The notes: generated by a model not told the origin, from the sequence alone. DNA of 64,000 bases from Marinicella marina (GCF_030065545.1 NZ_JASJNC010000001.1:496001-560000); one strand, 5' to 3'. Shown: positions 17,596 through 27,716, counted from the stretch's first letter. A program made the numbers and translations.

Positions 17596-18561
17596 TCAGT
17601 GATTCTTTGGCATAGGTTCAATGCCGAGTTTTCTGAACAGCGCCATGTCTTTGTTTTCTTCTGGATTGGCGGTAGTTAATAACTTCTCACCGTAAAAGAT
17701 GGAATTGGCGCCGGCAAAAAAGCACATCGCTTGCACCGCTTCTGACATGTCATTACGACCCGCGGATAAACGCACCATGGATTTCGGCATCATGATCCGT
17801 GCCACCGCAATGGTTCTGACGAAATCAAGCGCATCGATTTTGTCAATGCCATGCAGTGGTGTGCCCTCAACCTGCACCAATGAATTAATCGGTACACTGC
17901 CTGGGTGTTGGTCCAAGTTAGCCAAGGCCATTAACATGCCACCGCGGTCACGCTGTGATTCACCCATGCCAACGATTCCACCAGAGCAGACATTGATGCC
18001 TGATTCTTGAACATTTTTTAAGGTGTCCATGCGCATTTCAAATTTACGCGTGGTGATGATTTTCTGGTAATACTCTTCGGATGTGTCGATATTGTGGTTG
18101 TAGTAATCCAAGCCTGCATCAGAAAGCTTTTTTGATTGTTCAGGGGACAGCATACCTAAGGTCAGACAAGTCTCCATGCCTAAGGCTTTGACCCCTTTAA
18201 CCATGCCAATGACCTGATCCAAATCGCGATCTTTGGGGCTGCGCCAAGCGGCCCCCATACAAAATCGGGTGGCACCTTGTTCTTTGGCCAAACTGGCTTG
18301 TTCCAGAACGGCATCAACTGGCATCAATGGTTCGGCTTCAACCTCGGTGTCGTAACGCACCGACTGTGGACAGTAATTACAGTCCTCAGGGCAGGCTCCG
18401 GTTTTGATGCTCAATAGGGTGCTGATTTGGACGTGATTGGGGTTGAAAAATTCGCGGTGCGTTTGCTGTGCTTGGAACAGCAGATCATTGAACGGTACAG
18501 CGAACAAGGCTTCCACTTCATCAATGGTCCAGTCGTGTCTGATGGGTGTGCTTTTAGTCAT
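17596..18561 (-). CDS. bioB: Biotin synthase (radical SAM)
   Basis: About 321 residues from the ATG at 18561. The radical-SAM cluster motif CPEDCNYC gives C57, C61 and C64, within the family-diagnostic [18 protein letters not shown]. The 2Fe-2S ligand regions and [11 protein letters not shown] and RLSAGRNDM are also present. It inserts sulfur into dethiobiotin, the last step of biotin synthesis. The frame stays open upstream to a TTG at 18618, but [11 protein letters not shown] aligns with the start of E. coli BioB, so the ATG is preferred. First gene of a bioB-bioF pair. Confidence 0.97.
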   Translation of the reverse strand: MTKSTPIRHDWTIDEVEALFAVPFNDLLFQAQQTHREFFNPNHVQISTLLSIKTGACPEDCNYCPQSVRYDTEVEAEPLMPVDAVLEQASLAKEQGATRFCMGAAWRSPKDRDLDQVIGMVKGVKALGMETCLTLGMLSPEQSKKLSDAGLDYYNHNIDTSEEYYQKIITTRKFEMRMDTLKNVQESGINVCSGGIVGMGESQRDRGGMLMALANLDQHPGSVPINSLVQVEGTPLHGIDKIDALDFVRTIAVARIMMPKSMVRLSAGRNDMSEAVQAMCFFAGANSIFYGEKLLTTANPEENKDMALFRKLGIEPMPKNH

Positions 18562-18703
18562 CACAGGGCATTTTAAAACAAAGTAAGGCAGTATGCTTTC
18601 CCAATAGCCAATAGTCAATGATTGAGCCCGAATTTCAAACGACCGTTAGCCATAAAATGCCAGAGAAGCTCGGGTTGACATGAGCCCCTCCAGCGGTCAA
18701 AAC

Positions 18704-18748
18704 CTATTGAGTTTGTTCAAAACCATTAAAGAAGATTAAATCAGGCGC
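18704..18748 (-). other. C-terminal DLIFFNGFE tail motif
   Basis: The end of the sugar dehydrogenase-like protein, PAPDLIFFNGFEQTQ, repeats the pattern D-hydrophobic-IF-x-x-GF-acidic. Here four residues (QTQ after the acidic one) follow, so the motif need not be strictly terminal. Confidence 0.55.
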
Positions 18749-19900
18749 AGGGATGCCAACTAATTGATACAGGCTTTCGCCACCCATGATATACAATTCG
18801 CCATCATCACCTTCACCCATGCCTGTTACAGTAAAACTGCCAACCAGTGTGCCCAGGTTGTAACTGTTCCATGAATCATTTTGGCTGGGTTCAGCGGCCC
18901 AAAATTTCCCATCGCACCAGTCAGTATAAAAGTACCACCCGTACAAACCTGGATAATCATTACCACGGTAGCGAAAACCGCCCACTGCTGAACAATTTTC
19001 AGAGCCAGGGATGTCATGTTCCAAAACGGCAATGGGTGAAATTTGATTGGTAATGGCCTGACAAGTGGCATCGTTGGTAAAAAAGGCATCATTGTTTTCA
19101 AAACAAGGCCAGCCATAATTCTGTCCGCCGGCAGAGCCAGATTGTAGGTGATTGAATTCTTCCCAGCGGTCTTCGCCAACATCACCAATAAACAAATCGC
19201 CGTTCAAGCGATCAATTGAAAAACGCCAGGGGTTTCGAAAACCTTTGATCCAAACAGCATTACCAAATGGGTTATCGGCAGGAATGGCATAATTGATATC
19301 TTCAGTAGTTGGAAAATCATCACCATCGACATCTATTCTTAAAATTTTACCCAATAAACTGTTGTTGTTTTGTGGTTCAAATATATTCAAACCACCATCA
19401 CCGGTGCTTAAATAAAGCAAGCCATCAGGACCAAAGTGCAAATCGCCACCGTTGTGGTTTCCGGCTAATCCGGTTATTTTAAGTATTTTATAAGCACTGT
19501 TAGGATCAGCCAAATCAGGGTTGTTAGCAGAAATGGTATACCTGACCAGCTCATTATCGCCTTCATTGTTGCTGTAAAACACGAAGAAGTAACCATTGGT
19601 CTCATGGTCAGGGTGAAAAGCCAAGCCTAACAGTCCTCTTTCACCTCCAGATAAAACCAAAGCGTCAATGTCTAAAAGTGGCTCATTATTGACTTCATTA
19701 TTTTTCACTACCTGGATGGTACCGCCTTGTTCAACCACAAACAGTCTCTGGCTGTTGTCCTTGGCGGAAGTGACGCCAACGGATTGAAAAAAGCCGTTGG
19801 CCACTTCGATGACATCTACACCCACCGGTTGGGCCATGGATTGAAAACCCCACAAAATGTAAATCAGTGCTACGGCTTTGGTTTGCATGTTATTTTTCAT
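18704..19900 (-). CDS. Exported glucose/sorbosone dehydrogenase-like (PQQ-type) protein with GFE tail
   Basis: About 398 residues from the ATG at 19900, which has a ribosome site (CAGGGA); an upstream ATG at 19918 is in frame but less well placed. A signal peptide ends near SMAQ. The mature protein is the six-bladed GSDH propeller: GERGLLGLAFHPD, GNHNGGDLHFGPDGLLYLST with the catalytic-type His, FRNPWRFSID and QNYGWPCFE. Members oxidise aldose sugars with PQQ, though many are uncharacterised. The C-terminus continues to PAPDLIFFNGFEQTQ, sharing the IFxxGFE tail with two other exported proteins here. No PQQ genes are in this window. Confidence 0.9.
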   Translation of the reverse strand: MKNNMQTKAVALIYILWGFQSMAQPVGVDVIEVANGFFQSVGVTSAKDNSQRLFVVEQGGTIQVVKNNEVNNEPLLDIDALVLSGGERGLLGLAFHPDHETNGYFFVFYSNNEGDNELVRYTISANNPDLADPNSAYKILKITGLAGNHNGGDLHFGPDGLLYLSTGDGGLNIFEPQNNNSLLGKILRIDVDGDDFPTTEDINYAIPADNPFGNAVWIKGFRNPWRFSIDRLNGDLFIGDVGEDRWEEFNHLQSGSAGGQNYGWPCFENNDAFFTNDATCQAITNQISPIAVLEHDIPGSENCSAVGGFRYRGNDYPGLYGWYFYTDWCDGKFWAAEPSQNDSWNSYNLGTLVGSFTVTGMGEGDDGELYIMGGESLYQLVGIPAPDLIFFNGFEQTQ

Positions 19901-20083
19901 AATATCCCTGACAGACATCGGTACCCCAGTTCGTGTCTTTGTATTTTATGAATCAGTTTTAGGTGAAGTGAGTGATAAGGTAAATATGAAAAAGTATCAA
20001 CGGTCAATCTTGGCGACTAAACGGTTGATTTTAGGTAAGACACATCGTGGTTGTGTTGGTTTCGGTGTTTCTCAATAAGAAAT

Positions 20084-20545
20084 TTATGAACGTGTTTTTT
20101 TGTTCAGTTCTTTCAATGCCTGGTAGTCTTTTAGCTTGTGGCTGGTTAGTGTGCTCAGGTAGACAAAGTAAATAAATCCAATGACCACCCAGCTCAATAG
20201 CAGCGTTTTGAGCCACAATAAATTGATTGATCCGACGAATACCCAGACCATCATTATCAACAACACTTGTGCCAATGCCACAGAAATTAATGCAACGCGG
20301 AAACCTTTGTTGATGATTTTGTCTTTCTCTGATTGAGTTGGTCTTTGTAACTCTTCTCGATTCAGTTCAAAAACCGCACACAAGCTATTGAGGGTTTCGG
20401 TTGACACGGAGCCTTTACTTTCGGCGCGTTGAATGGTTCTCAGACTGATACCACTGACATCGGCCAGGTGTTGTTGGGTCCAGCCTTTGGTTTGTCTCAA
20501 AGTTTTTAGTTGGAAGGTGTCTATTTGCATCTCGGCTTGGTTCAT
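20084..20545 (-). CDS. XRE-family HTH regulator with two membrane helices
   Basis: 153 residues. The N-terminal domain is an XRE/Cro helix-turn-helix: LKTLRQTKGWTQQHLADVSG, then ISLRTIQRAESKGSVS (about 13-50). After a charged linker come two hydrophobic helices (about 83-104 and 110-131), then a charged tail. Membrane-linked XRE proteins of this size are common and poorly studied. Target genes are unknown; neighbours (sugar dehydrogenase-like, divergent upp) give no clear clue. Confidence 0.87.
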   Translation of the reverse strand: MNQAEMQIDTFQLKTLRQTKGWTQQHLADVSGISLRTIQRAESKGSVSTETLNSLCAVFELNREELQRPTQSEKDKIINKGFRVALISVALAQVLLIMMVWVFVGSINLLWLKTLLLSWVVIGFIYFVYLSTLTSHKLKDYQALKELNKKTRS

Positions 20546-20706
20546 GTTGTTTTGGTTACCCCATTATAAAGCCATCAGTAAAGCATAAATACCTCAAAGT
20601 CTTTACGTCATCCTTGCGTCACCAAGTCGCCATTACGTAGCGTATCCAATTAATCCAATCTGTTTCTATCTGTTAGAATGCTGTTTTTCCATTCAACGAG
20701 TATGCT

Positions 20707-21333
20707 ATGCCTGTACATGAAATCAATCACCCTTTGGTCAAACACAAAATCGGTTTGTTGCGTAACAAAGACATCTTGGTAAAAGATTTCAGGGCCATTG
20801 TGGCTGAAATAGGCGTCTTACTGACCTATGAAGCCACGCAAGATTTAAGCACCAAGGAAGTAACCATTGATACCTGGGCCGGCCAAGCCGAAGTGCAAAA
20901 AGTCAGTAACCAAGATATTTCAGTTGTGCCCATACTCCGTGCCGGTTTAGGTATGTTGGATGGGGTGCTACAAATGTTGCCTGGTGCTGGCGTCTCGGTG
21001 GTTGGGTTCGCGCGCAATGAGGATACATTAGAGGCTGAGAACTATTATGAGAAACTGGTTGCTGACATCAAAGATAAAACTGTCATTGTGATAGATCCAA
21101 TGTTAGCCACTGGGGGTACTTTAGATGCCACCTTGGATTTGCTGAAACAGGCCGGCTGCAAAAAGATCAAAGGGATTTTTTTAGTGGCAGCACCTGAGGG
21201 CATCGCACGCATTGAACAAAAGCATCCCGAGGTTGATATCTATGTCGCAGCAGTCGATGACCACCTCAACGAGCAAGGCTATATCTTGCCTGGTTTGGGA
21301 GATGCTGGCGATAAAATATTTGGTACTTTATAG
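20707..21333 (+). CDS. upp: Uracil phosphoribosyltransferase
   Basis: 208 residues, exactly the family length. The PRPP-binding segment is [17 protein letters not shown] and the uracil-binding C-terminus is [30 protein letters not shown] is the family loop. It converts uracil and PRPP to UMP in pyrimidine salvage in the cytoplasm. The conserved [17 protein letters not shown] just after the ATG fixes the start. The SGNH hydrolase gene follows after 22 bases. Confidence 0.97.
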   Translation: MPVHEINHPLVKHKIGLLRNKDILVKDFRAIVAEIGVLLTYEATQDLSTKEVTIDTWAGQAEVQKVSNQDISVVPILRAGLGMLDGVLQMLPGAGVSVVGFARNEDTLEAENYYEKLVADIKDKTVIVIDPMLATGGTLDATLDLLKQAGCKKIKGIFLVAAPEGIARIEQKHPEVDIYVAAVDDHLNEQGYILPGLGDAGDKIFGTL

Positions 21334-21355
21334 CGGTTGAATTGGCTGCTCAAAG

Positions 21356-22057
21356 TTGATGCTGTTGTTGTTTAAAATACTGTTTGGCCCGATTCTGCTC
21401 ATTCAGGGTTGGTGGGTGCGGCACAAAACCCCAGTATTACCTGAGCCTGAAATACCAGCCAAAGGCGTCAAAGGTAAAGGCAGGCCATTAAAATTATTGC
21501 TAATGGGTGATTCCTCCGCAGCTGGTGTCGGTGCTCTGGTGCCTGAACAATCTTTATTGGAACAGCTGTTGAGCCAACTCTGTCAGCGGCACCAGGTTAA
21601 GTATCTGATGCTGGCAGAGACGGGACGCACCACTGCACAAATGATCGCCATATTGGAAACAAGCGAGGCCAGTCAATTTGATGTCGTCATCACCGCACTG
21701 GGGGTCAATGATGTGACTTCACAAGTGGCAGTTAAAGCATGGGTCAAGCAACAACAAAACCTGCTTTCATTGCTTAAAGCCAAACACCAACCACAACTCA
21801 TCATCATGTCTGGTCTGCCGCCTGTGGGTGATTTTCCCGCTTTGCCATGGCCGCTCAATGCTTATTTGGGTGCGGTGGCTGATCAAATGAATGTCGCGTT
21901 AGAGAAAATTTGCGCAGAACACGCGGAGGTGCATTTTCACTCTTTACGTGACTATCCAGATGATGCCAAAGCCGCCAGTGATGGCTTTCATCCCGGGCCT
22001 AGCACGTATCAAATATGGGCTGAGAGACTGGCTGCACAGATCATAAAATCGATTTGA
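21356..22057 (+). CDS. SGNH/GDSL-type hydrolase
   Basis: 233 residues. A hydrophobic N-terminal segment (about 2-20) is either a membrane anchor or an uncleaved signal. The SGNH blocks are MGDSSAAGVGA (nucleophile Ser near residue 51), the Gly block around AETGRTTAQ, GVND for block III and DGFHPG with the catalytic Asp/His. These match GDSL esterases/lysophospholipases such as TesA relatives. Substrate unknown. It may be cotranscribed with upp (22-base gap), though no functional link is obvious. Confidence 0.87.
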   Translation: MMLLLFKILFGPILLIQGWWVRHKTPVLPEPEIPAKGVKGKGRPLKLLLMGDSSAAGVGALVPEQSLLEQLLSQLCQRHQVKYLMLAETGRTTAQMIAILETSEASQFDVVITALGVNDVTSQVAVKAWVKQQQNLLSLLKAKHQPQLIIMSGLPPVGDFPALPWPLNAYLGAVADQMNVALEKICAEHAEVHFHSLRDYPDDAKAASDGFHPGPSTYQIWAERLAAQIIKSI

Positions 22058-22166
22058 GCATGTTATACTGCTGTCATATTCAAGGCCCATTAGCGCATCG
22101 ATGCTAGAACAACTGATAACCTTGAAACACTGAATAAAACCGCTCAATACAGGAAGCAGTTTACAA

Positions 22167-22256
22167 ATGCTGAACCGCATTCAAGAATTGGAAAGCTCAA
22201 CATCATGGCGGTTAACCGCGCCGTTAAGAAAGATCAAGCGTTGGCTCAATCGGTGA
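22167..22256 (+). pseudogene. C-terminal remnant of a glycosyltransferase
   Basis: A 29-codon frame contains SSTSWRLTAPLRKIKRW. SWR(L/I)TAPLR is a recurring C-terminal segment of large cell-surface glycosyltransferases, usually after a coiled-coil. Just upstream, in another frame, AQYRKQFTNAE looks like the preceding coiled-coil, suggesting a frameshift. No upstream glycosyltransferase body exists here. Its last bases overlap the 3' end of the serine hydrolase gene. It is likely a leftover of a deleted gene rather than a working small protein. Confidence 0.55.
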
Positions 22257-23598
22257 TTGATTCAGTTTTGCTGGACAAAATATAAGCTTGCGGCTCACCC
22301 CAGCCGATGAAATCAAGACCGTTTATTTGACCCTCATCGTTGGCTTTGAATGTTATCTTGGCATTCACAAGCTTCAACTTGAATGTGTTATCACCAATAT
22401 AAGACATGGCAAATTTAGGCTGTTTAGGAGCAACCAGATACAGCTGATCATCGCGACGCTCAATGCGCAAAGGTTTTTTATTTGATTCATTGTAAAATTC
22501 ACCGATGAAAGCATCCAACTCGCTGGGATCAATGGCCACAGGGAAGTCATGATTTCTCATCGGCTTGGATGGGTCCATTAAATGCACCGCAATGTCTTCA
22601 ACATTATTATTTGGATCAGCGTTGGTGATTACGGCTACCACCTTTTCTTGTGCTTTATCAATCATCAGCATGGAACTGAACCCTGCTGTACCTCCGTTGT
22701 GCCAGATGATTCCAGATGCCGTGAAGTGCCAGCCCAAGCCAACTTGAGTTCGGTTGTTGGAAAAATGCACTTGAGTAGCCAAATTCATGGCATCTTCAAG
22801 CGCTGACTGGTCGGCGGCCAAGTAGGCCATACCATAGTGCAACAGGTCTTTCACGGAGCTGCGAATCGAACCGGCGCCAGCCAATGCTTTGAAGTTCCAG
22901 GCTTGCGCGGTACTGTTACCGGAATAACCTTGAGCCAAAAGTTCATCTGGAACAGCTTCAAGAGTCATGTAAGTCTGATTTAACTCCAATGGCCCGAGGA
23001 CGTGTTGTTGAATCAAGTCGTTGTAGGTGGAATTGGTAATCACCGCCATGCTTTCGCCCAACAGGCCGGCACCGAAATTAGAGTAAGCATAGCTGCTACC
23101 AGCTTGTTGTGGTTTGCTGGCCATGACGCCGTTGATCAAATCATTGCGGTCATAGCTGGCATAAGGGTCGGTACTGAATAAGTTGAGGTTGCTGGGTAAG
23201 CGGGGTAAACCTGATGTGTGTGTGGCCAAATGTTTAAATGTAACTGGTTTTTCAGCCTGGTCAATCAGCTGAAAGGGTTTTGGCCAATGGTCTTGTACGG
23301 AATCATTGATTGTAAAGCCATGGGTTTGGCTCAAACTGGCCAGCAGCAAACTGGTAAAAGTTTTACTGATGGAACCTATTTCGTAAATACTTTCTCTGGT
23401 TGCAGGAATCTTCGCGGCTCGGTTTTGCCAGCCATTGACATAATAGTGCGACTTACCCTGTTCGAACACACCAATCACAACAGACGCATTGAGTCCGTGT
23501 TGGACGCGCAAATCGACTTCTTTCTTCACATCATCAGGGATTTGAGCCAGACCCAATTGAGTGACTAATAATGCAATGAAAGTGATTGTTTTCAACAT
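22246..23598 (-). CDS. Exported serine hydrolase, class C beta-lactamase fold
   Basis: About 450 residues from the ATG at 23598, which has a ribosome site (CGGAG) and opens a signal peptide (LKTITFIALLVTQLGLAQ). The frame extends 44 codons upstream without support. Active-site motifs are SISK (S76-x-x-K79), YSN in YAYSNFGAG and HNGG in IWHNGGTAGFSS in place of the KTG box. This set is typical of class C beta-lactamases and DD-peptidase/esterase relatives (PF00144). HxGG instead of KTG favours an esterase or peptidase over a true beta-lactamase. A ~100-residue C-terminal domain (DPSELDAFIGEFYNE) is the common DUF3471-like addition. Confidence 0.9.
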   Translation of the reverse strand: MLKTITFIALLVTQLGLAQIPDDVKKEVDLRVQHGLNASVVIGVFEQGKSHYYVNGWQNRAAKIPATRESIYEIGSISKTFTSLLLASLSQTHGFTINDSVQDHWPKPFQLIDQAEKPVTFKHLATHTSGLPRLPSNLNLFSTDPYASYDRNDLINGVMASKPQQAGSSYAYSNFGAGLLGESMAVITNSTYNDLIQQHVLGPLELNQTYMTLEAVPDELLAQGYSGNSTAQAWNFKALAGAGSIRSSVKDLLHYGMAYLAADQSALEDAMNLATQVHFSNNRTQVGLGWHFTASGIIWHNGGTAGFSSMLMIDKAQEKVVAVITNADPNNNVEDIAVHLMDPSKPMRNHDFPVAIDPSELDAFIGEFYNESNKKPLRIERRDDQLYLVAPKQPKFAMSYIGDNTFKLKLVNAKITFKANDEGQINGLDFIGWGEPQAYILSSKTESITD

Positions 23599-23793
23599 AT
23601 ATGCTCCGACTGGATTTGTTATTTTGATGATTTTAAATAAGTTTATTTTATGGCTGTAATGGCTCAATTGATATAGCCCATTAGGCAGTTTTACATACAG
23701 TAGTTGAAAGACAAATGTGACCAACAGCACTGTGTTTTGGCCTTGAGGTGGTTAAAATGTTTGTTTTCTTTGAATTGAAGTGGAGTGTAGAAG

Positions 23794-24555
23794 ATGAAAT
23801 TTAAATTATTAACTGCGGTAGCATTGTTGGGTACTTCAATGATGAGTTTAGCTGAGGACTTGAAATTAGATGATGTCTTGGCTGAATACATTGAAGCAAA
23901 AGGTGGTATGGAAGTGATTCAAAGCATGAAAACCATGAAAACCTCAGGAAAAATGATGATGGGTGTGATGGAAGCACCTTTTGAGTTCACTTACAAGGCA
24001 CCAGATAAAGTGCACACCACCTTTGAGGTGCAAGGCATGAAGGGCATCCAAGCCTATGACGGTGAAATGGGTTGGCAAGTGATGCCCTTTATGGGCAAGG
24101 ATGATCCAGTGGCACTATCAGCTGATGAATTGAAACAAGTCAAAGAGCAGTCAGACATCGAAGGCCCATTGGTCAATCATGAGGCCAAGGGAATTAAATT
24201 GGAATTGGTTGGATTAACTGAGATTGAAGGCACGCCAGTGATAGAAATCAAAGCAACTAAACCTTCAGGCGATGTGGTTGAGGTGTTTTTGGATGAAGAA
24301 TACAAAATCGAAGTCATGACCCGATCAAAAATGAAAATGATGGGGCAGGAAGTTGAAGCAGAAACATATTTCAGTGATTACAAAGAAGTTGGTGAGGCCA
24401 GTGTGCCCGTGGCTCATTCGATGCTGGTAAAAATGAATGGTGTTGAAGCTCAAAATTTAAGCTTAGAACAAGTCGAAATCAACCTTGAAGTTGACGATTC
24501 ACTATTTGAGATGCCGGTGGTTGCTGTCAAAGAGCCCGCTGAAAAAACTGAATAA
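23794..24555 (+). CDS. Exported LolA/LolB-like protein
   Basis: 253 residues with a signal peptide (KFKLLTAVALLGTSMMSLAE). The mature part reads as antiparallel beta strands, with APFEFTYKAPDKVHTTFEVQ, AYDGEMGWQVMP and VEVFLDEEYKIEVMTRSK. That is the outer-membrane-lipoprotein-sorting-like half-barrel. There is no lipobox and no lol partner nearby, so the true role is unknown. It precedes the BNR protein by 14 bases on the same strand, so the two probably form an operon. Confidence 0.78.
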   Translation: MKFKLLTAVALLGTSMMSLAEDLKLDDVLAEYIEAKGGMEVIQSMKTMKTSGKMMMGVMEAPFEFTYKAPDKVHTTFEVQGMKGIQAYDGEMGWQVMPFMGKDDPVALSADELKQVKEQSDIEGPLVNHEAKGIKLELVGLTEIEGTPVIEIKATKPSGDVVEVFLDEEYKIEVMTRSKMKMMGQEVEAETYFSDYKEVGEASVPVAHSMLVKMNGVEAQNLSLEQVEINLEVDDSLFEMPVVAVKEPAEKTE

Positions 24556-24569
24556 GCGGAGTTGACCAG

Positions 24570-27500
24570 ATGAAAATATCAACATTATGCTGGCTGGCGG
24601 GTTCCCTGCTGCCAGCTTCCTTTGTGGCGCAGTCTGCCAAAGTGGATTCATACACTTTTGGCGGACTACAAGCCAGGGCCATTGGGCCTGCTGTCATGAG
24701 TGGTCGCATCGCGGCACTGGATGCAACCAACAGTGATACCCCCGTGATTTATGTCGGCACGGCCAGTGGCGGGGTGTGGAAATCGAAAGATGGTGGCATT
24801 GGGTTTGAACCGATATTCGATGACTACAACCAATCAATCGGCGCCATAAAAGTCGACCCCAATAATGAGTCTAATGTTTGGGTGGGGACTGGTGAATCTT
24901 GGGTAAGAAATACGGTTTCAGTCGGTGATGGTGTCTATCTCTCGAACGATGGAGGCAATAAATGGCAGCATTTGGGTTTAGAAAAAACCGAACGCATTGC
25001 AGCCATTGAAGTCAGCAACCAATCATCCGACACGGTGTTTGTTTGTGCCACAGGTGCTTTGTGGAATGACGCCAAAGAACGTGGTGTATACAAAACATCT
25101 GATGCTGGAAAAACATGGCAACAAGTGCTTTATATCAATCAAAGCACCGGTTGTTCAGATTTGGTGATTGATCCCAATAACCCCAACATCATTTATGCGG
25201 GCATGTGGCAATTTCGTCGCTACCCTGACTATTTCACTTCAGGCGGTGAGGGCAGTGGTTTATACCGTTCTATCGACGGCGGTGATACATGGCAGGAAAT
25301 GATCAACGGCCTACCGGCTGATGACAAAGGTCGAATTGCTTTGGCCATTGCGCACTCACAAAGTACGACGGTGTATGCCACGGTAGAGGCTGAGGAGACT
25401 GCCTTATATCGCAGTGATGACATGGGCCGATCATGGCAGCGCAAATCCGATGCGGGTATGGTGCAAATGCGGCCTTTTTACTTTGGTGAATTAAAAGTCG
25501 ATCCCACTGACCCTGAGCGGGTCTACAAGCCCAGTTTCATCACGGTAACCAGTACCGATGGTGGCGAGACTTTCACTTCCATGTTTGGTGGTGGGTTCAA
25601 TATCCCCATCCATCCAGATCACCATGCTTTGTGGATCAATGAGAACAACCCCAACCAACTGGTACTTGGAACCGATGGTGGCGTTTACATCAGCTACAAC
25701 AAAGGTGGTAACTGGCGCATGGTGGGTACCTTGCCGGTCAGTCAGTTTTATCATGTTTCACACGATGATCAATGGCCGTACCATGTTTATGGTGGGTTAC
25801 AAGACAACGGTTCTTGGGAAGGCCCGTCGCGCGCGGCTGGTGGTATCAAGCCTGGTGATTGGAATTCGATTGGTATGGGTGATGGCTTTTGGGCCTTTGT
25901 TGATAAACAAGATCACAACACCATTTACTCAGAATACCAAGGCGGCAAGCTGTTGCGTTTGAACCGAGAAGTGGGAGAGTTGAAGAACATTCCACCGGTG
26001 GCCGGTGACGGTGAAGAGGCTTTGCGTTTTAACTGGAACACGCCATTGTTGGTCAGTGAGGCCAATATAGGCACCATTTATTACGGCTCACAGTACCTGC
26101 ATAAATCCACTGATCGTGGTGAGTCATGGCAAACCATTTCACCTGACTTAACCACCGATGACCCCAAGCGCCAGCGCCAAGCAAGTACCGGTGGCCTGAC
26201 CATTGATAATTCAACCGCCGAGAACAACGCCACCATTTATACCATCGCAGAATCGATGCTTGATAAAAAATTGTTGTGGGTCGGTTCGGATGATGGTTTG
26301 ATTCACGTTTCTAAAGATGCCGGTGACAGCTGGCAAAACGTCGGTAAAAACATCAAAGGCGTACCCAAAGGTACTTGGGTATCACGGGTCACAGCCAGTC
26401 CACACGAGGTGGGAACGGCTTTTGTTACCTTTGATGGGCATCGCACCGGTGACATGAAAACTTATACTTACCGCACCGATGATTTTGGTAAAAGCTGGCA
26501 AAAACTGGCGGCTGATGATTTGGGCTATGCTTGGGTGATAAAACAGGACCGAGTCAACCCAGACTTGTTGTTTTTGGGCACGGAATTTGGTCTGTATATC
26601 AGTTTAGATGCCGGTGCCAATTGGTCTCGTTTCAAAGAAAACCTACCTAAAGTCGCCATCCATGATTTGGTGATTCACCCCACTGAACATGATGTGATTT
26701 TAGCCACCCATGGTCGGGGTGTTTACATCATTGATGACATCTCACCATTGCGCGCATTGACCCAAGAAAACCTCACCGAGAACGTGGTGATGTTACCTTC
26801 ACGTCCGGCTGTCATGGTTGAAGGTGGGGCGCTACAAAGCTTTGCTGGTGGCGATGATTTCATCGGCGCCAACCCTTCAGAGGTGGCAGTGATTACCTAT
26901 TATTTGAAGAAGCGTCACATGTTTGGTGACATGAAAATCAACATCTTAGATGAAGATGATCAAGTCATCACTTCATTGGTGGCAGGCAAGCGCCGTGGGA
27001 TCAATCGAGTGGAGTGGCCAATGCGGCTGAAGGCGCCTAAGTTTCCGCCTTCAACCTCGCTGGTGCCGGGTTTTGTCGGACCCAGGGTGGCAGAAGGCAC
27101 TTACAAAGTCGAGTTGATAAAAGGCAAGAAGAAGTATTATTCAACGGTTGAATTGGTACCAGACCCAAGGTCTCAGCACACCCGCGAGGACCGCCAGGCA
27201 CAACAACAGTTGTCGATGCAACTGTATGATGCCATCAACGATTTGACTTTCAGCTTAAGCCAACTCAAAGATGTGGTCAGCCAGTTAGAGTCACAGGCGG
27301 ATCTTTCGGCTTCAGCACAGAAGAAAGTTGAGCGATTCAAGTTGTCCTATCAGGATTTGAATGCCCAGTTCACTGCCACCAAAAAAGGCATGATTACCGG
27401 CGAATCTAAGCTGCGCGAACAGTTGGGTACTTTGTTTGGTAACGTGGTGGGCTACAGCGGCCAACCGAGTCAGACGCAATACCAAACGGCAGCGCGTCTG

Positions 27501-27701
27501 ATTGCTGAGGTTGCAACCGCACTTGATGCCGGACAAAACCTGTTAGATAAACAACTGCCAGGTTTGAATAAGTTGATGGATAAAGCATCACCTATTGAGT
27601 TGCTTGATCGAGCCACTTGGGATGAGAAAAATGGCATGGGATTGGCCACGCCACCAGTGAACAAAGCGTGGTTGGTCAATGGGGCTCATGTGCATCATTG
27701 A
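24570..27701 (+). CDS. Large exported BNR/sortilin-like beta-propeller protein
   Basis: 1043 residues with a signal peptide. At least eleven Asp-box (S/T-x-D-x-G-x-x-W/F) repeats are visible: SKDGGIGF, SNDGGNKW, TSDAGKTW, SIDGGDTW, SDDMGRSW, STDGGETF, SYNKGGNW, STDRGESW, SKDAGDSW, TDDFGKSW and SLDAGANW. This implies two tandem seven-bladed propellers of the VPS10/xyloglucanase type over about residues 30-720. The last ~300 residues are a beta domain plus a helical segment (about 860-960). Relatives are usually annotated 'glycosyl hydrolase', but catalytic residues cannot be placed. A ribosome site (CGGAG) precedes the ATG. Downstream of the LolA-like gene in the same operon; an intrinsic terminator follows. 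Confidence 0.88.
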   Translation: MKISTLCWLAGSLLPASFVAQSAKVDSYTFGGLQARAIGPAVMSGRIAALDATNSDTPVIYVGTASGGVWKSKDGGIGFEPIFDDYNQSIGAIKVDPNNESNVWVGTGESWVRNTVSVGDGVYLSNDGGNKWQHLGLEKTERIAAIEVSNQSSDTVFVCATGALWNDAKERGVYKTSDAGKTWQQVLYINQSTGCSDLVIDPNNPNIIYAGMWQFRRYPDYFTSGGEGSGLYRSIDGGDTWQEMINGLPADDKGRIALAIAHSQSTTVYATVEAEETALYRSDDMGRSWQRKSDAGMVQMRPFYFGELKVDPTDPERVYKPSFITVTSTDGGETFTSMFGGGFNIPIHPDHHALWINENNPNQLVLGTDGGVYISYNKGGNWRMVGTLPVSQFYHVSHDDQWPYHVYGGLQDNGSWEGPSRAAGGIKPGDWNSIGMGDGFWAFVDKQDHNTIYSEYQGGKLLRLNREVGELKNIPPVAGDGEEALRFNWNTPLLVSEANIGTIYYGSQYLHKSTDRGESWQTISPDLTTDDPKRQRQASTGGLTIDNSTAENNATIYTIAESMLDKKLLWVGSDDGLIHVSKDAGDSWQNVGKNIKGVPKGTWVSRVTASPHEVGTAFVTFDGHRTGDMKTYTYRTDDFGKSWQKLAADDLGYAWVIKQDRVNPDLLFLGTEFGLYISLDAGANWSRFKENLPKVAIHDLVIHPTEHDVILATHGRGVYIIDDISPLRALTQENLTENVVMLPSRPAVMVEGGALQSFAGGDDFIGANPSEVAVITYYLKKRHMFGDMKINILDEDDQVITSLVAGKRRGINRVEWPMRLKAPKFPPSTSLVPGFVGPRVAEGTYKVELIKGKKKYYSTVELVPDPRSQHTREDRQAQQQLSMQLYDAINDLTFSLSQLKDVVSQLESQADLSASAQKKVERFKLSYQDLNAQFTATKKGMITGESKLREQLGTLFGNVVGYSGQPSQTQYQTAARLIAEVATALDAGQNLLDKQLPGLNKLMDKASPIELLDRATWDEKNGMGLATPPVNKAWLVNGAHVHH

Positions 27702-27716
27702 TGATTGTTTGCACTT

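Noticed and set aside
19878-20078. Plus-strand 66-codon frame between the sugar dehydrogenase and the XRE gene
   Set aside because: Its first part lies opposite the signal peptide of the minus-strand gene, composition is not protein-like and no ribosome site is seen.
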